From Polaribacter sejongensis (GTDB lineage Bacteria > Bacteroidota > Bacteroidia > Flavobacteriales > Flavobacteriaceae), in NCBI RefSeq assembly GCF_038024065.1, contig NZ_CP150667.1, positions 3,355,501 through 3,419,500 on the forward strand: a stretch of DNA of 64,000 nucleotides, in the 5' to 3' direction. Made by a program: the position numbers and the translations under genes. The notes beneath the pieces are model-generated. The model was not told the origin of the DNA. It did not search any database and saw only the letters and a program-made list of their open reading frames with translations. Below are positions 26,616 through 36,152 of this stretch, in pieces. The first letter of the stretch is position 1. Each line of letters begins with the position of its first letter.

Positions 26616-28175
26616 TTATGAGCTACAAGATAACATAGAGCAACCTACTTTATTCCGTGCCCATTCTGGTCTTTTTGCAAACCATTTTTCGCTTTTTGGT
26701 TGTTCTGCATATGGTTTTTTTAATAGTTGAAACAATTCATCAATTAAAGTGTAATTTCCATTATCTGCTTCGTCAATTGCCATTTGAGACATATAGTTTC
26801 TAAGCACATATTTAGGATTTACCAAATTCATTTGTTCTTTTCTTTCTTCTGATGAAATTCGTTCTATAGCCAGTCTATTAGCATATTTTTTAAACCAAGT
26901 ATTCCATCTATTTTTTACTTCGTCAGAAATATTTTCTACATCATAAAAAGCAGCTTCGATTAATTTAAAGGCAGTTGTTTCATCAACAAAACGACTTAAA
27001 TTTCTAAAGAAAATAGTCATGTCTGTTTCTACCAATTGTAAATTATCTTCTAATTCTTGTATCAAATTTAAATCGTCATCATCCGAAGAAACCAAACCTA
27101 ACTTCGATTTCATCATCTGTAAAGATTGTACTTCAAAATCGATTTTATATTGCTCTAAAATTGCATTTAAAGGATCTACTTCTTCAATGATCGGATACAA
27201 AGCATTTGCTAGTTGATACAAGTTCCACAAACCAATATTTGGTTGATTTCCGTAACGGTAACGTTTGTGTTGACTGTCGGTTGTATTTGGTGTCCAGCCA
27301 AAATCAAAGCCTTCTAACCAACCATAAGGACCAAAATCTATGGTTAAACCTAAGATAGACATGTTGTCCGTATTCATTACTCCGTGTACAAAACCAACAC
27401 GTTGCCAATCGATAATCATTTTTAAAGTACGCTCAGAAACTTCCTTAAAAAAGTTGATATAACTTTCTTTTGATGGAGCTCCTAAATGCGGAAAATGATG
27501 TTTGATAGTGTAATCAACTAACTTCGTTAAATTCTCTGTGTCTTTTCTAGCTGCAAAAATCTCGAAGCTTCCAAAACGTAAAAAACTTGGCGAAATTCTA
27601 GAAACAATGGCACCTTTTTCATACGCTGGATTTCCATCGTATAAAACATCACGTAAAACAGTATCACCAGACAAACTTAAAGACAAAGACCTTGTGGTTG
27701 GTACGTTTAAATAAAACATAGCTTCTGCACATAAATATTCTCTTACGGATGAACGTAAAACCGCCAAACCATCTGCAGTTCTAGAATACGGAGTTTCCCC
27801 AGCACCCTTTAACTGTACTTTCCAGTTCTTACTTTGATGTTCAACTTCAAATAAATTAATAGCTCTTCCGTCGCCTAATTGTCCTGCCCAATTGCCAAAT
27901 TGATGTCCGCCATAACACATTGCAAAGGGTTTTGTATTCGGATAAATCTCGTTTCCAGTAACAATATTTTTAAAGAATTCTGATTTTGTTTCTTCCTCAG
28001 AAATACCCAATTCAGTAGCCATTTCTTGTGAAACGTGTAGTACTTCTGGTTTTGCTGTTTTCTTTGGATTTGCATAAGAAAAAGCAGCGTTTTCTACTTG
28101 TCTTCTTGAGTTTTCTAAATTAGAATCTGAAGGCAGTTCTGAAGTAAAAGTGTCTTTTATATTTAGTTTCATCAT
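26616..28175 (-). CDS. selO: Protein adenylyltransferase SelO (YdiU)
   Basis: A 519-residue SelO pseudokinase, a family that transfers AMP to Ser, Thr or Tyr of redox proteins. Motifs seen are MCYGGHQFGNWAGQLGDGRAI, VQLKGAGETPYSRTADG, SSVREYLCAEAMF, GVMNTDNMSILG and IDFGPYGWL. The C-terminus ends in SCSS; the Cys at the third last position corresponds to the selenocysteine of eukaryotic SelO. Its start overlaps the stop of a small glutaredoxin gene (ATGA), so the two are translationally coupled. That is notable because SelO acts on glutathionylation and glutaredoxin pathways. The ATG at 28175 is preferred over the adjacent ATG because of this overlap. Confidence 0.93.
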   Translation of the reverse strand: MMKLNIKDTFTSELPSDSNLENSRRQVENAAFSYANPKKTAKPEVLHVSQEMATELGISEEETKSEFFKNIVTGNEIYPNTKPFAMCYGGHQFGNWAGQLGDGRAINLFEVEHQSKNWKVQLKGAGETPYSRTADGLAVLRSSVREYLCAEAMFYLNVPTTRSLSLSLSGDTVLRDVLYDGNPAYEKGAIVSRISPSFLRFGSFEIFAARKDTENLTKLVDYTIKHHFPHLGAPSKESYINFFKEVSERTLKMIIDWQRVGFVHGVMNTDNMSILGLTIDFGPYGWLEGFDFGWTPNTTDSQHKRYRYGNQPNIGLWNLYQLANALYPIIEEVDPLNAILEQYKIDFEVQSLQMMKSKLGLVSSDDDDLNLIQELEDNLQLVETDMTIFFRNLSRFVDETTAFKLIEAAFYDVENISDEVKNRWNTWFKKYANRLAIERISSEERKEQMNLVNPKYVLRNYMSQMAIDEADNGNYTLIDELFQLLKKPYAEQPKSEKWFAKRPEWARNKVGCSMLSCSS

Positions 28176-28408
28176 AATGTGTCAATCCATTTAATCAAAT
28201 CTTTATCAGAAGGATTTCTTAATTTTTTATCATTAATAGTAATTGTAGGAAAGTTTAATTTTCTATTTTCATACAAGTTACGTAATTCTTCTGCAAAAAG
28301 TTCATTCTTTTTAACATCTAAAAACGCGTAATTTAAATTACGCGTTTCTAAAAATGTTTTATAATATTGGGTTTTATGGCAGCTTTCTGTGCCAAATAAT
28401 TTAATCAT
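28172..28408 (-). CDS. Small glutaredoxin-like protein, monothiol-type site
   Basis: A 78-residue protein with a glutaredoxin/thioredoxin-like fold pattern: IKLFGTESC, then FLDVKKNE, then the cis-Pro motif NFPTITIND. The active site is C-H-K-T, so only the first Cys of a CxxC site is kept, as in monothiol glutaredoxins. It lies 1 base after the tandem glutaredoxin-thioredoxin reductase gene and overlaps selO by 4 bases, making it the third glutaredoxin module in a row. Its role as redox carrier or as a SelO partner is inference. Confidence 0.75.
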   Translation of the reverse strand: MIKLFGTESCHKTQYYKTFLETRNLNYAFLDVKKNELFAEELRNLYENRKLNFPTITINDKKLRNPSDKDLIKWIDTL

Positions 28409-28409
28409 T

Positions 28410-29816
28410 TTATTTTAAAAAACTTCTAATTCCGTAACTTGCTAAAACGCCTTCTCCGGTGGCAGCGGCTACTTGAGCAATTGCACCTTCTCTACAATCT
28501 CCGGCAGCAAAAATTCCATCAACAGAAGTTTGTGCTAATGCTGTGGTTTGTATAAAACCTCTTTTGTCTAAATCTACAATTCCTTTAAAAGATTGTGTAT
28601 TTGGAATCAATCCAATAAAAATAAATACACCATCTGCTTCTAATAAAGATTCTTCGTTGGTAGCATTGTCTTTTACTTTTAAAGCTTTAAATAATTCTTT
28701 TTCATCAGAAATAAATTCTAAAGAAGTTTTATTCATATAGGTAGAAATATTATCAATACTCTTTAGTTTTTCTACATAGGTTTCAGATGCAGAAAAGTTT
28801 TCTGATCGGTTTACTATTTTTACGCTTTTACAAAAACCAGCTAAAAAGATACCTTCTTCTAAAGCAGAATTTCCACCACCAATTACAATAATATCTTTGT
28901 CTCTATAAAAAGCACCATCACAAGTTGCACAAAAATGGATTCCAGATCCAATTAATTCTTCTTCATTTGGGATGCCTAATTTTCTATACGTAGAACCTGT
29001 TGATAAAACAACCGATTTACCTAAATAGGTAGTTCCTTTTGTCTCTATCGAAAATAAATTATCCTTTTTCTCTATACCAATAACTTCTTCACCTGTTTTA
29101 ATAACAGCGCCGTATGTCTTGGCTTGATCTTCCATCTTTTCCATTAATTTAGGACCAGAAATAGAAGTAAAACCAGGATAGTTTTCAATTTTTTCTGTTA
29201 AAAAGGCATTTCCACCTATGGTGGATTTTTCTAAAATTAACGTATCAAAGCGATCTCTTTGCGCATAAATAGATGTTGTTAAACCTGCAGCACCACCACC
29301 AATAATAATGGTGTCAAAAACTTTATGTTCTTTTTCTACATTGATAGAAAGAAGCTCAGTTAATTTTACGTTATCTGGGTTTGTATAAGGAACATCATCA
29401 ATTAAAACGGTAGGAATAATGCGTTTTCCGTTGTTAATTTCTTCTACTTTTTTAGTTGCCCAATTGTATTTGTCTACATCCACAAAATCGAAATTGATAC
29501 CATTATCTGTTAAAAAGCTTTTTGCTCTTCTACAATCTGGACACCAATCTGCACCAAATAACTGAACGTTACCAACTTCGTTGATTCCTAAAACTGAAGC
29601 TAATTCTACGTTGTTAGGGTTTGTGTATGATTTTCCTCTAATTATAAGTGTAGGAATAATACGTTTTCCGTTGTTAATAGCTTCTACTTTTGCAGTTGCT
29701 TCCTTATCTAAATCTACATCCACAAAAGTAAACTCTATGTTGTTTTCTTTTAAATACGTTTTTGCTCTTCTGCAATCTGGACACCAATCTGCGCCGTATA
29801 GTAAAATCTCAGTCAT
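28410..29816 (-). CDS. Tandem glutaredoxin domains fused to thioredoxin reductase
   Basis: A 468-residue fusion. Residues 1-80 and 81-160 are two glutaredoxin-like modules, each with GADWCPDCRRAK (Cys 12/15 and Cys 92/95) and NNGKRIIPT. The repeat period is exactly 80 residues, and the DNA of the two active sites is still very similar, which suggests fairly recent duplication. Residues 166-468 are a thioredoxin reductase: FAD motif IIGGGAAGLTTSIYAQR, redox site CATCDGAF (Cys 296/299), NADPH motif VIGGGNSALEEG and terminal GIFAAGDCREGAIAQVAAATGEG. Electrons from NADPH could pass directly to the attached glutaredoxins. It is in an operon with MsrA, a small glutaredoxin and SelO. Residues needed for glutathione binding were not checked, so NrdH-like or thioredoxin-like use is possible. 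Confidence 0.9.
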   Translation of the reverse strand: MTEILLYGADWCPDCRRAKTYLKENNIEFTFVDVDLDKEATAKVEAINNGKRIIPTLIIRGKSYTNPNNVELASVLGINEVGNVQLFGADWCPDCRRAKSFLTDNGINFDFVDVDKYNWATKKVEEINNGKRIIPTVLIDDVPYTNPDNVKLTELLSINVEKEHKVFDTIIIGGGAAGLTTSIYAQRDRFDTLILEKSTIGGNAFLTEKIENYPGFTSISGPKLMEKMEDQAKTYGAVIKTGEEVIGIEKKDNLFSIETKGTTYLGKSVVLSTGSTYRKLGIPNEEELIGSGIHFCATCDGAFYRDKDIIVIGGGNSALEEGIFLAGFCKSVKIVNRSENFSASETYVEKLKSIDNISTYMNKTSLEFISDEKELFKALKVKDNATNEESLLEADGVFIFIGLIPNTQSFKGIVDLDKRGFIQTTALAQTSVDGIFAAGDCREGAIAQVAAATGEGVLASYGIRSFLK

Positions 29817-29871
29817 TTTTTTGTGGATTATAAATAGATTTTAGATTAGCCACAACCTAAAACCTATTTTA

Positions 29872-30408
29872 TTAGTTTAATTTATCTGCATGTAATTTTC
29901 TCAATTTAGCTAATTTTGGCTCAATAACAAAACTACAATACCCTTGTTGTGTATTTTCTCTATAATAATTTTGATGTTCTTCTGTTGCTTTATAAAAAAT
30001 AGGTAAAGCACTTAACTCAGTTACTATCTTATCATTATAATAATCTTGAATCTGTTTTAAAACTTCTGAAGCAATTTTTTGTTGATTTTCATCATGATAA
30101 AAAACCACAGACCTATATTGAGTTCCTCTATCTGCTCCTTGTTGATTTAAGGTTGTAGGATCGTGCGTTGTCATAAAAATGACTAAAACATCTTCATACG
30201 AAATTACATTTGCATCGTACGTTATTTGAATTACTTCTGCATGACCTGTTAAGCCAGAGCAAATTTCTCTGTAAGTTGGTTCTCCAGGAACATTGCCACC
30301 TGCATAACCAGAAACTACTTCTTCTACACCTTTTACTTCTTGAAATACAGCTTCTGTACACCAAAAACAGCCACCTCCTAAAGTAGCAACTTGTAAATTT
30401 TTATTCAT
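29872..30408 (-). CDS. msrA: Peptide-methionine (S)-S-oxide reductase MsrA
   Basis: A 178-residue canonical MsrA. It has the active site GGGCFWCTEAVF, VVSGYAGG, YREICSGLTGHAEVIQI, TTHDPTTLNQQGADRGTQYRS and FYKATEEHQNYY, all diagnostic. It reduces methionine-S-sulfoxide in proteins or free form with thioredoxin-type donors, which the neighbouring reductase fusion could supply. It lies 112 bases downstream of msrB, with an inverted repeat in between. Confidence 0.95.
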   Translation of the reverse strand: MNKNLQVATLGGGCFWCTEAVFQEVKGVEEVVSGYAGGNVPGEPTYREICSGLTGHAEVIQITYDANVISYEDVLVIFMTTHDPTTLNQQGADRGTQYRSVVFYHDENQQKIASEVLKQIQDYYNDKIVTELSALPIFYKATEEHQNYYRENTQQGYCSFVIEPKLAKLRKLHADKLN

Positions 30409-30420
30409 TTATGTTTTCTT

Positions 30421-30498
30421 TGTCATTACGAGGAAGAATGACGAGGTAATCTCTAAATAAATAATAAGATTCCTCCTCGTTCCTCGTTCGGAATGACA
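30421..30498. repeat. Imperfect inverted intergenic repeat between msrB and msrA
   Basis: TGTCATTACGAGGAAGAATGACGAGG on one arm and the reverse complement of CCTCCTCGTTCCTCGTTCGGAATGACA on the other arm are related over most of their length, with an A/T-rich loop near 30454-30468. The GTCATT-CGAGGA theme is typical of repeated palindromic elements seen in many bacterial genomes. It may serve as a transcript-end structure. Confidence 0.6.
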
Positions 30499-30520
30499 TT
30501 AGACTGTTTTTAAAATTAAA

Positions 30521-30967
30521 TTATTTTTTATCAATAACCATCGATTCAGAGTTAATACAATAACGCAATCCGCTTGGTTCCGGTCCATCAGGAAAAACGT
30601 GACCTAAATGACCATCGCAAGTATTGCACATCACTTCAACCCGAACCATACCAAAAGAAACATCTTTATGATATTTAATGGCATTTTCTTTAATAGGTTG
30701 CGTAAAACTTGGCCAACCAGAACTAGAATCGAATTTTATGGTAGAATCAAATAAAGGAGTATTGCAACAAACACAGTTGTATTGGCCTTCATCATAAATA
30801 CTACACAAAGCGCCTGTATGTGGTCTTTCTGTACCTTTTTGTCTTGTAATTCTAAATTGTTCTGCAGTTAATTGAGCTCTCCATTCTTTTTCGGACTTTT
30901 CAACTCTTTTATCTGGAGTTGGATTTCCTTTTACACTAAAGTTGATAATTTCTTTCCAAGTAAGCAT
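30521..30967 (-). CDS. msrB: Peptide-methionine (R)-S-oxide reductase MsrB
   Basis: A 148-residue MsrB. It has the family motifs QFRITRQKGTERPHTGAL, the zinc ligands CVCC and CNTC, SSSGWPSFTQPI, GHLGHVFPDGP and the catalytic RYCINSESM. It reduces methionine-R-sulfoxide and complements the S-specific MsrA encoded downstream. It is the first gene of the minus-strand redox block. No signal peptide is visible, so it acts in the cytoplasm. Confidence 0.95.
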   Translation of the reverse strand: MLTWKEIINFSVKGNPTPDKRVEKSEKEWRAQLTAEQFRITRQKGTERPHTGALCSIYDEGQYNCVCCNTPLFDSTIKFDSSSGWPSFTQPIKENAIKYHKDVSFGMVRVEVMCNTCDGHLGHVFPDGPEPSGLRYCINSESMVIDKK

Positions 30968-31158
30968 ATTTGTTTCTTTTCTTTTTAAATTAGTACTATA
31001 ATGTTAATAGTTTTTTTAGACGTAAAAACACTTGTTACATTACAAATAATTGTTAATTTGTAAGCTGTTGAAAGCAAAACATAAATTTACGACCAATATT
31101 GATAAAGTGGTAGAGCAAATGATCATTTCTTCCTATTTATATATAAAATAATTTTACA

Positions 31159-32361
31159 ATGAACACATTAGTTTTAGATGCAGAAAAATATGTTTTTAAT
31201 TTATTAAATAAGGAGTTAGATGCTGTTTATGTATATCATAATATAACACATACACAAGATGTGTTTGCTTATACAACAGAACTTGCAGAAAATTTAAATA
31301 TAGATGCAATTTCTAAAGAAAATTTACAGCTTGCAGCTTTGTTTCATGATACCGGATTTATAAAAGATGCAAAAAATCATGAATCTGAAAGTGTAAAAAT
31401 AGCAACCAATTTTTTAAATGAAAATAATGTTGATGCTGGAAGAGTAGCTGTAATCTCTAAATTGATTTTAGCCACTAAAATGGGGAATCAACCTGATAAT
31501 CAATTAGAGCAGATTATAATGGATGCAGATTGTGCGCATCTAGGAAGTAAAAGCTTTATAGACAAGTTGGAGTTGTTAAGAAAAGAATGGGAAAGTATAG
31601 AAAATAAGAAATTTTTAGATACTGAATGGATTGCACTAAATATTAATTTTTTAACAAAGGAGCATAAATATCATACAGATTATGCTTTAAAAAATTGGAG
31701 TAAAGGAAAAAATAAGAATGTAGCTAAGTTGTTGAAAAATCAACATAAAATAAAAGAAAATTTAGCGAAGTTTAATCAGAAGAAAGAAACGTTAAAGTTG
31801 AAGAAAAATAAAGTTGAAGTTCCAGAAAGAGGTGTAGAAACCATGTTTAGAGTGGCTTTAAAAAATCATATGACATTAAGTAATATTGCAGATACAAAAG
31901 CAAATATTTTACTTTCTGTAAATGCCATTATTGTTTCTTTGGCCTTATCTACTTTACTCCCAAAATTAGATAAACCTTCGAACAGCTTTTTAATAATACC
32001 AACAATTATATTTATATTTTTTACAGTAGCCTCTATTATATTATCTATTTTAGCTACAAGACCTAATGTTACTGAAGGAAAGTTTACAAAGGAAGATGTG
32101 GCTAATAAAAAGGTGAATTTACTATTTTTTGGGAATTTTCATCAAATGAAATTACCTGATTTTGAGTGGGGAATTCAAGAAATGATGCAAGACAGAGATT
32201 ATTTGTATAGCTCTTTAACCAAAGATTTGTATTTTCTTGGACTTGTTTTAAATAGGAAATATAAAATATTAAGAATTACATATACCGTTTTTATGATTGG
32301 TATTATAGTAAGTGTCTTGGCTTTTGTAATTTCTTTTTATAGTTTAGATACGGCTATTTAG
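31159..32361 (+). CDS. HD phosphohydrolase fused to Pycsar-type membrane effector (DUF5706)
   Basis: A 400-residue protein. Residues 1-180 form an HD-domain hydrolase with HNITHTQDV, ALFHDTGF (His 63, Asp 64), NHESESV and MDADCAHLGS; all metal-binding positions appear intact. A Lys-rich helical linker spans 185-222. Residues about 225-400 match the DUF5706 or Pycsar effector transmembrane domain (MFRVALKNHMTLSNIADTKANILLSVNA), with predicted helices at 249-267, 277-299 and 374-395. In Pycsar defence a cyclase makes cCMP or cUMP that triggers such a membrane effector. No cyclase is encoded nearby. The HD part might degrade a cyclic nucleotide or alarmone. The last bases overlap the stop of the convergent gene. 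Confidence 0.85.
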   Translation: MNTLVLDAEKYVFNLLNKELDAVYVYHNITHTQDVFAYTTELAENLNIDAISKENLQLAALFHDTGFIKDAKNHESESVKIATNFLNENNVDAGRVAVISKLILATKMGNQPDNQLEQIIMDADCAHLGSKSFIDKLELLRKEWESIENKKFLDTEWIALNINFLTKEHKYHTDYALKNWSKGKNKNVAKLLKNQHKIKENLAKFNQKKETLKLKKNKVEVPERGVETMFRVALKNHMTLSNIADTKANILLSVNAIIVSLALSTLLPKLDKPSNSFLIIPTIIFIFFTVASIILSILATRPNVTEGKFTKEDVANKKVNLLFFGNFHQMKLPDFEWGIQEMMQDRDYLYSSLTKDLYFLGLVLNRKYKILRITYTVFMIGIIVSVLAFVISFYSLDTAI

Positions 32362-34745
32362 GCCTCAATTTCTTTTATCAAATCGTTAAAAGTGATGGTT
32401 TTGTTTTCATCAAAATGTTCTTGATATTTAACTTCCACACGCAATGCTTTTAAACCAGAAGCACCTTGTAAATCTTCCAATTCTAAAAATTCAATTTTTC
32501 CTAATTGATTTTTAGATTGTAAGTAATTAATGTATTTGATGTATTCTATAGCGTCTTTATCTTGAGAATACACAATTGCAATTTTTCCAGGAACTGTTAA
32601 ACGTTCATTTGTTCCTTTTATGTTTGCTTTGTCAATTCTCTTTTTAATAATTTCGTATCTAATATTGTAAGCTCCATCTACATCAAATTGCTTTTCATCC
32701 ATTCTAAATTTAATAGCCATTGCATTGCTATGTACTAGAATTAAGGAAGCAACTTGTAAATCATGTTGCATGTTTTTACGCTCATAAAATGCTAAGTTTT
32801 CCATTTCATAAGTCGTCTGTAACTGCCATAAACGAAGGTTGTACAAATACAGATCATCAAACTTTTTCTTTTTTGTAATCGCCTGTCCAATGTACATGTT
32901 GTACTCTACACCATCTGTTTTGTATCGCTCAAAATAATGAGGAAACATTTCTTGGGCTTGCTTTTGTTTGTTGTCTAAGAACTGTGCTAGTTTATCATTT
33001 AAAAGTGTAACGCTATTCTCGTATTCTTTCCTTTTTTCATACACTACATTTAGATTTTTATCTAAACGTTTCATATAAACACTCACTTTCTGAGAAAGTT
33101 CTGTGCTAATTTTGTTGATATGATTAAAAACAGGGTAAATTTCTCTATTTAAAAAGTCTAAAATACTTATTTCATCACCTGCGTTTAAACCTTCTTTTAC
33201 ATCATTTAAATAAGAAGTAACCCTAAACATTAACTCATTATAAATAGGGAGTTTTTCTGTTTTACAAGCATCTTTTAAAACTGTAATTGCTAAGGTTAAT
33301 TGCGTGGTTAAATCTTCTTGAATTGCTTTATTTCTAGCAACAGAAGATCCTTTTATATCACTTTGTCCAAACAACGGATACACATCATTAAATACAATTT
33401 CATCTAATTTTGCGTTGGTATTGGTTTGACGAGCAGTATGGTATTTTTCTGCGGCTTCATAGAAACGCCATTTTACAGAACTGTGAATGGATGTATAATT
33501 TTCTTGAATGGTAGCTTCTAATATATTTTGACGCTCTTCTGAAGTTCTTTTAACAGCAGCTTCAAAAACAGGGATAATATCTTTTAATTTATTGATGTTT
33601 ACAGAGTTTAAATCATAGGCTCTTGGTGAAGCAATTTCTAATAAAGCCAAATCTCCATTATTTGTTGCTTTAATAGGAATTAATATGATACTCTGAATGT
33701 TGTTTTCTTGAAGATTCTTAGAAAAAAGGTTGTTGCCTGTTTTTACGCCATAATCTGCTACATCAGAAATGATATAAGTTTCATGATCTTTAAAAACTTT
33801 TTGCATAATGGTGTTGCAAAAGTAGCCAGAGTCGCAATTTATTTCTATTCCATGGTTTAAAATTAAACTATTGGATTTATTAACCTGCGTTTCACAAATT
33901 TTGGTATTTACGTTATCAAAAATAGAATACCCTAATTTTAAATCTCTAATACTGTAAAAATCTCTTAAGTTACTTTGAAGCTTCGGAATTAAATCTTGTC
34001 CGCCTTCTAATAAGTTTGCTTTAATAGAAGACAGCATTTCTTCTGAAGTAACATCAAACAAACTAATAAGTCCGAATCCTTTAAAAATATAACTATTTGG
34101 AGGGAATTTCTCTTTCCATAAGGCTATATTATCGAAGTTGTTCAGTAATTCTTTAAAGTCTTTTTCTGTTAGTTTAGGTGCGTTTTCTGTAGCTGTAATA
34201 TCAGAAAAATCTCCATTAAAGGTGGTTCTATAATATTTCATTGTTCCAGTTGTATTATCTGGAATATCAAAATAGAAGGGTCTTTTTAAATCAACATTAA
34301 AACCATGTACAAAGCTTAAAATAAATGTACATGCCATAATGTACATACTATCTTCTTCAAAATTACGAACATTTAATTCGTAGTTTTCACCTGCATTTTT
34401 TAAAATATTTTCAAAACGATTTGTAAATTTAAAAGAAGTAAAAGAGAAAGGGATACTTGCTGCTTTTATTTCGTTTAATAATAAAGGTTCTGGAAATAAG
34501 GGGTTTAGTAGTAAATCTATCTGTTCTTTATACTTATCTAATAAAGAGTAATCAGAAAAACCATCATTTAATTCTGGATGCTTGTTAATTAATTGCACCA
34601 TTTTTTTAGCAGAACTATGATATGGATGTTTTGCATACTCTATATCCGCATACTTTTTAAACAAGTCAAAAATCTTGTTAAAAGATACGTTTAGTTGTAA
34701 TGGTAAATCCGTTTCAGCTACTAACTTCGATTCAATAATTTTCAT
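32358..34745 (-). CDS. Large protein with GAF-like domain, function unknown
   Basis: A 795-residue protein without signal peptide or membrane helices. It is largely helical. A GAF-like region is suggested at about residues 265-400 (FDNVNTKICETQVNKSNSLILNHG, SDVADYGVKTGNNLFSKNLQENNIQSIILIPI, GDLALLEIASPRAYDLN). The rest (coiled-coil-prone 415-640, then RYKTDGVEYNMYIGQAI) is unfamiliar. It resembles long GAF-containing proteins annotated as hypothetical in Flavobacteriia, possibly signalling proteins. It converges with the HD-Pycsar gene, their stop codons overlapping, and lies downstream of der. Confidence 0.7.
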   Translation of the reverse strand: MKIIESKLVAETDLPLQLNVSFNKIFDLFKKYADIEYAKHPYHSSAKKMVQLINKHPELNDGFSDYSLLDKYKEQIDLLLNPLFPEPLLLNEIKAASIPFSFTSFKFTNRFENILKNAGENYELNVRNFEEDSMYIMACTFILSFVHGFNVDLKRPFYFDIPDNTTGTMKYYRTTFNGDFSDITATENAPKLTEKDFKELLNNFDNIALWKEKFPPNSYIFKGFGLISLFDVTSEEMLSSIKANLLEGGQDLIPKLQSNLRDFYSIRDLKLGYSIFDNVNTKICETQVNKSNSLILNHGIEINCDSGYFCNTIMQKVFKDHETYIISDVADYGVKTGNNLFSKNLQENNIQSIILIPIKATNNGDLALLEIASPRAYDLNSVNINKLKDIIPVFEAAVKRTSEERQNILEATIQENYTSIHSSVKWRFYEAAEKYHTARQTNTNAKLDEIVFNDVYPLFGQSDIKGSSVARNKAIQEDLTTQLTLAITVLKDACKTEKLPIYNELMFRVTSYLNDVKEGLNAGDEISILDFLNREIYPVFNHINKISTELSQKVSVYMKRLDKNLNVVYEKRKEYENSVTLLNDKLAQFLDNKQKQAQEMFPHYFERYKTDGVEYNMYIGQAITKKKKFDDLYLYNLRLWQLQTTYEMENLAFYERKNMQHDLQVASLILVHSNAMAIKFRMDEKQFDVDGAYNIRYEIIKKRIDKANIKGTNERLTVPGKIAIVYSQDKDAIEYIKYINYLQSKNQLGKIEFLELEDLQGASGLKALRVEVKYQEHFDENKTITFNDLIKEIEA

Positions 34746-34823
34746 GCCTTATAGATAGAATATATAATTACAATATTACTATTGTCTTAGACGTATAAAA
34801 GTAACAAAAGTTACAGAATAGGT

Positions 34824-36134
34824 TTATTTCTGTCTAAAATAAATAGTAATTGGTACTCCAGAAAAATCGTAAATATCTCTTAATTTGTTTTCAAGAAAAC
34901 GTCTGTAAGAATCTCTAACATATTGTGGTAAGTTACAGAAAAATACAAATTGCGGTGTTTGCGTAGGCAATTGCATACAGTATTTGATTTTTACAAACTT
35001 TCCTTTTATTGCAGGAGGCGGAGAAGTTTTAATGATATCTAACATGGTTTCATTAAACTTACTCGTTTGTATTTTAGTCTTTCTTTTTTGAAAAACTTCT
35101 ACTGCAGTTTCAATCGCTTTAAACAAACGTTGTTTAGTTAAAGCAGAAATAAATACAATTGGCACATCTGTAAATGGTTCAATTTGTTTTCTTACCATTG
35201 CTTCAAAATCTCGCATGGTATTGGTTTCCTTCTCTATTAAATCCCATTTATTAATTAAGATTACAACTCCTTTTCTGTTTTTTTCTGCCAACCAAAATAT
35301 ATTTTGATCCTGACCTTCAAAACCACGAGTTGCATCTACCACTAAAACAATAACATCAGAATATTCAATGGTACGTACAGCACGCATTACAGAATAAAAT
35401 TCTAAATCTTCTTTTACTTTCGATTTTTTACGAATTCCGGCAGTATCAACTAAATTAAAGTCGAAACCAAAACGGTTGTATTTCGTATCGATAGAATCTC
35501 TTGTAGTACCCGCAATATTGGTAACAATATTTCTGTCTTCGCCAATTAAAGCGTTTATAAATGATGATTTACCTGCATTTGGTCTTCCAACAATTGCAAA
35601 TCTTGGTAAAGCTTCTTCTTCTAAATCTACTGCTTCTGGTTCTGGCATTTTTTCTGCTAGTGCATCTAATAATTCTCCAGTTCCACTTCCGTTAATAGAA
35701 GCAATTGTATAGTATTCACCCAAGCCTAAGTTGTAAAACTCTATAGCATCAGGTTCACGCATTGCGTTATCAACTTTATTAACTACCGTAAAAATTGGTT
35801 TTTTAACCTTGCGTAAAAGTTTAGCAACCTCCGCATCCATAGGTGTAATTCCGTCTTCTACATTTACTACAAAAACAATTAAATCTGCTTCATCAATGGC
35901 AAGATTTACTTGTTTTCTAATTTCACCTTCAAAGATATCATCAGAACCAGTAATGTATCCACCAGTGTCAATTACTGAAAATTCTTTACCATTCCAGTCA
36001 GATTTCCCATAATGTCTATCTCTTGTAACTCCGCTTACAGAATCTACAATGGCTTCTCTTCTTTGTACCAGTCTATTAAAAAGCGTTGACTTTCCTACAT
36101 TTGGTCTTCCTACAATGGCAACAATACTGTTCAT
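34824..36134 (-). CDS. der: Ribosome-associated GTPase Der (EngA)
   Basis: A 436-residue GTPase with two tandem G domains and a KH-like C-terminal domain, essential for large ribosomal subunit assembly. The first G domain has [18 protein letters not shown] and NKVD; the second has [25 protein letters not shown] and NKWD. The C-terminus has [24 protein letters not shown]. An upstream in-frame TTG at 36155 was rejected because it falls inside a good -7 promoter box; the ATG at 36134 gives the standard N-terminus [16 protein letters not shown]. Confidence 0.97.
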   Translation of the reverse strand: MNSIVAIVGRPNVGKSTLFNRLVQRREAIVDSVSGVTRDRHYGKSDWNGKEFSVIDTGGYITGSDDIFEGEIRKQVNLAIDEADLIVFVVNVEDGITPMDAEVAKLLRKVKKPIFTVVNKVDNAMREPDAIEFYNLGLGEYYTIASINGSGTGELLDALAEKMPEPEAVDLEEEALPRFAIVGRPNAGKSSFINALIGEDRNIVTNIAGTTRDSIDTKYNRFGFDFNLVDTAGIRKKSKVKEDLEFYSVMRAVRTIEYSDVIVLVVDATRGFEGQDQNIFWLAEKNRKGVVILINKWDLIEKETNTMRDFEAMVRKQIEPFTDVPIVFISALTKQRLFKAIETAVEVFQKRKTKIQTSKFNETMLDIIKTSPPPAIKGKFVKIKYCMQLPTQTPQFVFFCNLPQYVRDSYRRFLENKLRDIYDFSGVPITIYFRQK

Positions 36135-36152
36135 CTCTATTGAAAATTTTTG

